Made by a program: the position numbers and the translations under genes
Shown: piece by piece, positions 1-5,250 of the stretch
Numbering within the stretch: position 1 is the first letter of the stretch
Layout of the letters: every line of letters begins with the position of its first letter
The notes under the pieces: generated by a model
The model's database searches: none
What the model saw: the letters and a program-made list of their open reading frames with translations, nothing else
What the model was told of the DNA's origin: nothing
Assembly (NCBI GenBank): GCA_964431685.1
Contig: CAYSLA010000212.1
Coordinates: forward strand, 1-5,250
Direction of reading: 5' to 3'
Length of the DNA stretch: 5,250 nt
From: CAYSLA01 sp964431685
GTDB lineage: Bacteria > Armatimonadota > UBA5829

Positions 1-51
1 CGCATAAGTGATAGGTTTACAGGAATGTATCGGGAGTGGATAGTCAACTGA
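1..51 (+). CDS. 3' end of an upstream gene (partial, unidentified)
   Basis: Frame 1 is open from the left edge to a TGA at 49-51, while the other two forward frames hit stops within the first 11 bases. The visible tail is 16 residues, ending in MYREWIVN. It is too short to assign a family or function. The case for a real gene is positional: its stop overlaps the ATG of the helicase gene in a TGATG arrangement (one shared base), the usual look of translationally coupled operon genes. If real, the helicase and methyltransferase are not the first genes of their operon, and this gene may belong to the same system. A chance open stretch of this length cannot be excluded. Confidence 0.5.
   Translation, partial: RISDRFTGMYREWIVN
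21..36 (+). promoter_or_regulatory. Weak ribosome binding region for the helicase gene
   Basis: Two weak Shine-Dalgarno-like elements are visible: AGGA at 21-24 (11 bases before GTG 36) and GGGAG at 32-36 (14 bases before ATG 51). Neither has ideal spacing, so start choice rests mainly on the TGATG overlap at 49-53, which favours ATG 51 by translational coupling to the upstream gene. The contrast with the well-placed GGAGG before the methyltransferase suggests the helicase is translated less efficiently. Confidence 0.35.
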
Positions 52-3000
52 TGACGAAACAGGTTGTCTCGAAGAAGAGAGTCGCCGACCACGGCGAGGT
101 CTACACCAGTGAGCGTGAAGTCAACGCCAGCGTATCTGGTCAGTTCGTGGCGGACAATGACCGCTTCAAGATGCGCCAGGCGCTAGACCACATGATCGAC
201 TCCGCGCATTTGGATGTCTGCACGGCTTTCCTTGACGCGTACGGCGTTTCCGCCATCGGCGGCGCGGCGGAGAGTGGTGAACTGCGGCTGTTGGTGGGTT
301 TTGACCTGTCCGACCTGCCGGTCGCACAGGACGTTGTGTCTTTCCAGATGGCAGATGAGTGGAAAGCCTCCGGGGAAGACCCCGTACATCGGATGGCCGA
401 CGAGGAGTCGGTGCGCAACGCCGTCAAAGCGCTGGAACGCCCCACATTCCAGGCTGCCAAGGCTGCGCTTCGAACACACTCCAAGCTCTACCTGACTGAA
501 GAAATTGGCGTGGTAGGAAGCAGCAACCTTACGCGCGCGGGTATTGAGGGTCAGCGGGAACTCAACCTGTTCCAGCACCAACCTGAGGCCGTTGCTCGCT
601 TGCGTGAGTGGTTTGAGGGAATGTGGAATGAGGCGAAACGTGAGGAGCGAGCCGACTTCAAGGCCGACCTGATCAAGTGGCTGGAGACGACACGGCTCAG
701 ACGGTTCGCACCGTTTCATCCATACGCCAAGGCTATCTTCGAGCGCTACCGCCACCGGTTTATGGCACTTACGCCGTCCGCCACGGACGTGAACCTTGCG
801 GTCTTCCAGGAAGAAGGGCGTGACACGGCGCTCAACATTCTGGCTGAAATCAAGTGCTGCATCATCGCTGACGCAGTGGGGCTCGGCAAGACGTACGTGG
901 CGCTGGGCGCGATGCAGCGACGCGCGAAAGCCAGGCCCAGGCACGAGCGAAAGATCCTCGTGATATGTCCGGCGCAGCTTGAACCAGTCTGGGAACGGGC
1001 GAGCCGCGACCAGGGCATTGCAATGATTACTGAGAGCATGGAGACACTCGGAAGCATCACCGGGCCAAACTCTGAGGCAAGATTGCGTGACCTGGAGAAG
1101 TATGCCCTGGTTATCGTGGATGAAGCTCACAATTTCCGCAATCCCAACGCCAACAGGTTCCAGAGTCTAATGGAGTTGCTGCAGGGCGGTCCGCAGGACA
1201 AAGAGGTTCTGCTGCTCACAGCGACCCCCATCAACAACAGCATCCGCGATCTCTACAGTCTCTACCGTCTCATGACGCGCGACCGAGACGACTTCTTCTC
1301 CGCCAGCAACCTGCGGATACGCAGCCTGCGTGAGTTTTTCAAGCAGGTGGAAAGGATGGGAATGAGCACCATTGATCTTCTGCTGGATACGATGGTGTGC
1401 CGAAGCAGGCTTGACATCCGACGCAGGCAGGATAAAGGCGAGGTCATTGTCATTAACGAAAAGGAAGTCCGATTCCCGAACAGGCACATGTCATCTCTGG
1501 AATACGGCCTGTCGGTTTCGGGCAATACCGTGCAGTATGACGAGCTCGCCGCGACTATTGAGAGCCTGACGCTCGGCGCATACAACGTTGAGCAGTATTC
1601 CAATTCACCAGACGCGCAGAAGAACCAGACATTCATGCGGCTGCAGTCACTCTTCCGCATCCTGCTGCTGAAGCGACTTGAGAGCAGCGTGGTGTCGTTT
1701 GTCTCAACCGCAGAGAACCTGATGCATTTCAGCGACCGTGTTGTCGGCGCCCTGCGCGAAGGCCGACGGCTCACCAAAGATGAGTACCGCAAGATGCAGC
1801 TTGATTTCACCAGGCAACTGGAGGACGACGACGAGGGCGATGGTTCGGCTTACCTGGAAGACCTCAAGGAGCGCGATGCGGGCGAGTATGACGTTGATCG
1901 GCTGGCGGCTGATGTAGCCGCAGACCACGCCTTGCTTGAGCCGCTGATTGAGAAAGCGAAGACGCTTGTGGGCCCGCGGGATGGCAAGATCGCCCGGCTC
2001 AAAGAAGAGCTAATGAATCTGCTCCCCGATCAGAAAGTCTTGATCTTCACGTTCTATGCGGACACCGCCGACTACATCCACCAGCAGCTCACCTCGGATG
2101 CCGAGTTCCTGGACGCAGTAGGCAACGTGCGGATTGAGGAAATCACTGGGGACGCTAAGCGCAAGGGTAACAAGGCACGCATTGTCGAGGACTTCGCCCC
2201 CGTCTCGAACGGCGTCAAGGAGAAGCCCAGGCATCCTATCCAGGTTCTGGTGTCCACCGACGTGCTCTCGGAAGGGCAGAATCTGCAGGACTGCGGCTAT
2301 CTCATCAACTACGACTTGCATTTCAACCCGGTGCGCATGATCCAGCGGAACGGCCGTATCGACCGTCTCTTCTCGCCGCACGAGGATATTACCATCGCCA
2401 ACTTCTTCCCGGAAGGCGGGTTGGAGGAGCAGCTCAAGATTGTCGAGCGTCTTCAAAAGAAGATTGAACAGATTCAGGATACCATGCCGACAGACTCCAG
2501 CGTTCTGGGCGAGACCGTCAAAGTTTTCAGCCTGGAGGACTTGCGCAGGACCCGGCGCGGTGATGTAACCATCATTGATGAGATCGACGCTCAGAACCCG
2601 ATCAACCGCTTCCACGATATGCTGAACGAAGTCATCAAGATGCTTCAGGACTTCGGCATCGAGGAAGTCAGCAAGATACCCTTCGGGTGTCAGAGCAACA
2701 AGAAGTCCACTCACAGAGGTGTCTTCGTCTGCGTGATAGCCGGCAAACGAGAGGATCACAAGAACTGCTGGTGGTTATACTATCCTATGGACAGGCAAGC
2801 CGCTGATCTGTTCCCGGAGCCCGTCCAGGAACCCAGCCAGATTATCGATCTCATACGCAGCGCCAAGCCGTCGGATGATGAGCACTTGCCCGACGTCAGC
2901 CCGAGAGACATCAACTGGGAGATCATATTGGACGCGAAGAAGCGTTGCCGCGAAATGCTGATCGTTCAGGCGCGGAACGAAGCCCATGGCCAGGTCTGGG

Positions 3001-3287
3001 CAGCCAACCACATAAACAGGAAAGTGAAGTCGTTCTTCGCCGTGCGTCCGGACGGGTTGCCGAACGACCTTTCTCGCCGCCTGGGACGCTATGCCCTGGA
3101 GAAATACAAGACTGAGGCGGAAGAGATGATGAAAGCTGCGGAGGCGAGCAAGGATGTAACGGCCTTTGTAGACTGGCTGGATGACGTACTGCCGCCCATT
3201 ACCCTCGAGGGTGACAATCCGGAAACCATGCCGCTGGAGGTCGTGAGCTATCTGGAATTGATACCAGAGACGGAGGCAGTCGAATGA
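51..3287 (+). CDS. PLD-like nuclease domain / SNF2-like helicase fusion protein, probable anti-phage or restriction component
   Basis: Predicted ATP-driven DNA translocase with an attached nuclease-like domain (1,078 residues from ATG 51). Residues 7-26 resemble the N-terminus of an N6-adenine methyltransferase. A PLD-type domain follows at about 39-200, with one HKD half-site: H143-S-K145, then GSSN ending at N159, with E170 as a further candidate active-site residue; E150 lies where the motif normally has Asp. Known one-motif PLD nucleases work as dimers. The helicase core shows Walker A GLGKT (K280, T281), DEAH 357-360, TATP 390-393, motif IV near 662-668 (KVLIFTF), motif V STD...EGQN 735-744 and motif VI QRNGRIDR 765-772. 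About 270 residues, with an acidic patch at 591-597, separate motifs III and IV. The part after 775 is not recognised. Its stop overlaps the methyltransferase start by 4 bases. GTG 36 is an alternative start, adding five residues. The helicase call is firm; nuclease activity and defence role are inferred. Confidence 0.93.
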   Translation: MTKQVVSKKRVADHGEVYTSEREVNASVSGQFVADNDRFKMRQALDHMIDSAHLDVCTAFLDAYGVSAIGGAAESGELRLLVGFDLSDLPVAQDVVSFQMADEWKASGEDPVHRMADEESVRNAVKALERPTFQAAKAALRTHSKLYLTEEIGVVGSSNLTRAGIEGQRELNLFQHQPEAVARLREWFEGMWNEAKREERADFKADLIKWLETTRLRRFAPFHPYAKAIFERYRHRFMALTPSATDVNLAVFQEEGRDTALNILAEIKCCIIADAVGLGKTYVALGAMQRRAKARPRHERKILVICPAQLEPVWERASRDQGIAMITESMETLGSITGPNSEARLRDLEKYALVIVDEAHNFRNPNANRFQSLMELLQGGPQDKEVLLLTATPINNSIRDLYSLYRLMTRDRDDFFSASNLRIRSLREFFKQVERMGMSTIDLLLDTMVCRSRLDIRRRQDKGEVIVINEKEVRFPNRHMSSLEYGLSVSGNTVQYDELAATIESLTLGAYNVEQYSNSPDAQKNQTFMRLQSLFRILLLKRLESSVVSFVSTAENLMHFSDRVVGALREGRRLTKDEYRKMQLDFTRQLEDDDEGDGSAYLEDLKERDAGEYDVDRLAADVAADHALLEPLIEKAKTLVGPRDGKIARLKEELMNLLPDQKVLIFTFYADTADYIHQQLTSDAEFLDAVGNVRIEEITGDAKRKGNKARIVEDFAPVSNGVKEKPRHPIQVLVSTDVLSEGQNLQDCGYLINYDLHFNPVRMIQRNGRIDRLFSPHEDITIANFFPEGGLEEQLKIVERLQKKIEQIQDTMPTDSSVLGETVKVFSLEDLRRTRRGDVTIIDEIDAQNPINRFHDMLNEVIKMLQDFGIEEVSKIPFGCQSNKKSTHRGVFVCVIAGKREDHKNCWWLYYPMDRQAADLFPEPVQEPSQIIDLIRSAKPSDDEHLPDVSPRDINWEIILDAKKRCREMLIVQARNEAHGQVWAANHINRKVKSFFAVRPDGLPNDLSRRLGRYALEKYKTEAEEMMKAAEASKDVTAFVDWLDDVLPPITLEGDNPETMPLEVVSYLELIPETEAVE
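3272..3276 (+). promoter_or_regulatory. Strong ribosome binding site for the methyltransferase
   Basis: GGAGG lies inside the last codons of the helicase gene, seven bases before ATG 3284. Together with the ATGA stop/start overlap it fixes the methyltransferase start and suggests both re-initiation and independent ribosome entry. A methyltransferase made efficiently relative to the attached nuclease-translocase would suit self-protection; that last point is inference. Confidence 0.8.
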
Positions 3288-5250
3288 GCCTTGAGGTGCT
3301 GAGTTTGCTAACTGGCACGGATCAGCAATTCGCGCAGGGGCTGGTCGACCTGGGTTGGTACGACTACGCGCCAACGCTTACAGATCACTGCCTGAGGGGC
3401 AAGGCGTGCGCAAGCGCGACCAAGCAGCTCTGGGCCGCCGGTGAAGTGCGGGGTACGGATGCCTGGGTCTACCGTCTGGATCTGTCTACCGGCAAATGGC
3501 AGGACGCCGTGGCGATTGCCGAAAGTCATCTCAGGCAGGAGCCTCAGTTCGCGGTTGTCTTCTGCAACCTCCCTGGGGCGCTCCTGATACTCGTTCCGTC
3601 GAACCCGGACAAGGCGTTCGGCAAGGCGAAGGGCGGTCTTGCGGTCGATCGCATATACCTGGACACTCGCCAGCCATCCAACTTCGAAGCCGAGACTATT
3701 AAGAAGCTGAAAGAGGCCCCCAGAAAGCACTTCCGGGCGCGTCTGCAGGATATGGTCAACACCGAGCGTGTTACCAGGAGGTTCTACGACCGCTTCAAGA
3801 ACGAGCTCGAAAGCTTCCAGAAGCTCATCGACGGCATCACCGTCGAATCTGACAGGCTGTGGTATTCGTCGGTTATGCTCAACCGGCTCATGTTTATCTA
3901 CTTCCTCCAGCGCAAGGGCTTTCTGGATGGCAAGCGTGATTATCTGAGCGATCGGCTCAAGGTCGTTCAGGAAAGGCGTGGAAAGGACAAGTTCCAGTCC
4001 TTCTACCGGTGCTTTCTTCTGCGGCTGTTCCACGAAGGACTCGGGTCCCGAAAGCGCGCGTCGGATTTCGACGAACTGCTGGGCAGAATCCCCTACCTGA
4101 ACGGCGGTCTGTTCGAGGTTCACGACATCGAAAGCCGCTATGTGGACGATGCCGGGCAGACCGTTGTCGACATTCCCGACGAAGCATTCGAGAGCGTGTT
4201 TTCTTTCTTCAACGAATACGAATGGTGCCTGGACACCCGCCCGTCACGCACCGAAAAGGAGATAAACCCGGACGTTCTGGGCTACATTTTCGAGAAATAC
4301 ATCAACCAGAAGCAGATGGGCGCGTACTACACCAAAGAAGACATCACCGACTACATCTCCAAGAACACCATCATTCCGTACATATTCGATGCGGCCCGGA
4401 AGAAGCACGAAGAGTCGTTCGAGGGAGATGACTGCGTTTGGCTGCTGCTGCAGATAGAGCCGGACAGGTATATCTATGACGCGGTTCAGAAGGGCGTCGA
4501 GCTGGATTTGCCGGAACACATCGCCTGCGGGCTTGATGACGTGTCAAAGCGCGATAAGTGGAACACTCCCGCGCCGGAGGAGTACGCCTTGCCGACTGAG
4601 ATATGGCGTGAAGTAGTCGCGAGGAGAAGCCGCTACGAAGAAGTTCGCGGCAAACTCCGGCGCGGAGAGGTGCGTTCGGTTGACGATCTGATCACTCTCA
4701 ATCTCAACATAACGCGGTTCGCCCAGGACGCCATCGATCTCTCGGACACCCCTGAGATGATCCGTGCGATATGGAACACTATGGCGGGCACGATGGCGGA
4801 GACCGGCACGGACGAGTCTCCGACACCGCCGCTTACGGTGCTCGACCCCACCTGCGGATCCGGCGCGTTTCTGTTTGCGGCGCTTAACATCCTGGAACCG
4901 CTCTACGCGGGCTGCTTGCGACGGATGCAAACGTACGTAGCGGAGGCGGATTCCGAATGCGAGCCGGCGGCGTATCCCGACTTCAGAAGCGTGCTCGCCC
5001 GGATGAACGACACCTCGAAGCACCCTAACCGTGACTACTTCATCCTGAAATCCATCATCCTCAACAATCTCTATGGCGTGGACCTGATGGAGGAGGCCGT
5101 CGAGATATGCAAGCTACGCCTCTTCCTCAAAATGGCATCGGTTGTCGAACCTAATGAGTCGAGGGACAATTATGGTCTAGAGCCACTGCCGGACATCGAT
5201 TTCAACATCCGGGCTGGCAACACGCTGGTGGGATATGCCAGCGAAGAGGA
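3284..5250 (+). CDS. Large Eco57I / Type IIG-like N6-adenine DNA methyltransferase (3' truncated by window edge)
   Basis: Likely transfers a methyl group from S-adenosylmethionine to N6 of adenine in a DNA target site, marking host DNA. The frame is open for 655 codons and runs off the right edge without a stop. Visible landmarks are a helical stretch starting at W193 (SSVMLNRLMFIYFLQRKG), NGGLFE 273-278, the motif-X segment GAYYT 346-350, SAM-binding motif I DPTCGSGAFL 521-530, a motif-II-like NNLYGVDL 594-601 with acidic D600, and RAGNTLVGY 643-651, which in this class lies a short way before the catalytic NPPY. NPPY and the target-recognition region are not in the window. About 170 residues separate motif X from motif I. 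I see no clear PD-(D/E)XK nuclease signature in the first 190 residues, unlike classic Type IIG enzymes. The start is ATG 3284, with GGAGG seven bases upstream and an ATGA overlap with the helicase stop. Close packing implies co-translation and joint function. Methyltransferase identity is firm; sequence specificity is unknown. Confidence 0.93.
   Translation, partial: MSLEVLSLLTGTDQQFAQGLVDLGWYDYAPTLTDHCLRGKACASATKQLWAAGEVRGTDAWVYRLDLSTGKWQDAVAIAESHLRQEPQFAVVFCNLPGALLILVPSNPDKAFGKAKGGLAVDRIYLDTRQPSNFEAETIKKLKEAPRKHFRARLQDMVNTERVTRRFYDRFKNELESFQKLIDGITVESDRLWYSSVMLNRLMFIYFLQRKGFLDGKRDYLSDRLKVVQERRGKDKFQSFYRCFLLRLFHEGLGSRKRASDFDELLGRIPYLNGGLFEVHDIESRYVDDAGQTVVDIPDEAFESVFSFFNEYEWCLDTRPSRTEKEINPDVLGYIFEKYINQKQMGAYYTKEDITDYISKNTIIPYIFDAARKKHEESFEGDDCVWLLLQIEPDRYIYDAVQKGVELDLPEHIACGLDDVSKRDKWNTPAPEEYALPTEIWREVVARRSRYEEVRGKLRRGEVRSVDDLITLNLNITRFAQDAIDLSDTPEMIRAIWNTMAGTMAETGTDESPTPPLTVLDPTCGSGAFLFAALNILEPLYAGCLRRMQTYVAEADSECEPAAYPDFRSVLARMNDTSKHPNRDYFILKSIILNNLYGVDLMEEAVEICKLRLFLKMASVVEPNESRDNYGLEPLPDIDFNIRAGNTLVGYASEE

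Noticed and set aside
36..38. GTG as the start of the helicase gene
   Set aside because: Possible, and it would add only five residues, but ATG 51 has the better codon, the TGATG coupling and a more natural N-terminal sequence. Not excluded.
25..51. Eight-residue leader peptide starting at ATG 25
   Set aside because: The same frame is open to the left edge, so the end of a longer upstream gene is the simpler reading.
183..1130. Antisense open frame of 315 codons inside the helicase gene
   Set aside because: The sense strand carries an unmistakable PLD and helicase protein here, and the antisense translation shows no motif. Long antisense frames are common in GC-rich coding sequence.
2010..2759. 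Antisense open frame of 249 codons
   Set aside because: It lies opposite helicase motifs IV-VI and has no recognisable domain or credible start context.
3308..4123. Antisense open frame of 271 codons
   Set aside because: It lies opposite the methyltransferase N-terminal region, whose sense frame is open to the window edge and carries family motifs further on.
4009..4431. Forward open frame of 140 codons in another frame
   Set aside because: It is Arg- and His-rich with low-complexity composition, typical of an out-of-frame read of the methyltransferase gene covering its NGGLFE and GAYYT motifs.
51..5250. Assigning the locus outright as DISARM, BREX, Hma or Mokosh
   Set aside because: Helicase plus methyltransferase alone does not separate these. 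Hallmark partners are not in the window, the PLD-helicase here is SNF2-like rather than the SF1 type of Mokosh, and I cannot run profile searches.

Overview
The window holds one compact, rightward-reading gene cluster from a bacterial (or possibly archaeal) genome, with moderately high GC by eye. Codon use looks uniform throughout, and I see nothing that fixes the lineage. There is no rRNA, tRNA, CRISPR array, transposase or long repeat, and coding density is close to 100 percent. Three reading frames follow each other with overlapping ends, as expected of a single operon entered from the left and continuing past the right edge.

Layout: (1) positions 1-51 are probably the last 16 codons of an upstream gene. 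(2) Positions 51-3287 encode a protein of about 1,078 residues. It has a phospholipase D (HKD)-type nuclease-like domain near the N-terminus, a complete set of superfamily 2 / SNF2-like helicase motifs, and a C-terminal part of about 300 residues that I do not recognise. (3) From 3284 to the right edge runs the first 655 codons of a very large adenine-specific DNA methyltransferase of the Eco57I / Type IIG-like class (COG1002-like). It is open to the end of the window because the stop lies outside.

How they fit together: a DNA translocase carrying a nuclease-like domain, translationally coupled to a large N6-adenine methyltransferase, is the composition of a restriction-modification-like anti-phage system. 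The methyltransferase would mark self DNA, and the helicase-PLD protein would act on unmarked DNA. The pairing recalls parts of DISARM (DrmD + DrmMI), BREX-like and Hma-type loci, but the diagnostic partner genes are not in view, so I leave the system unnamed.

The least expected observation is at the N-terminus of the helicase. Before the PLD domain there are about 20 residues that resemble, from memory, the N-terminal motif-X segment of a different N6-adenine methyltransferase family. This could be a gene-fusion or deletion scar, or an assembly chimera, and can be tested directly.
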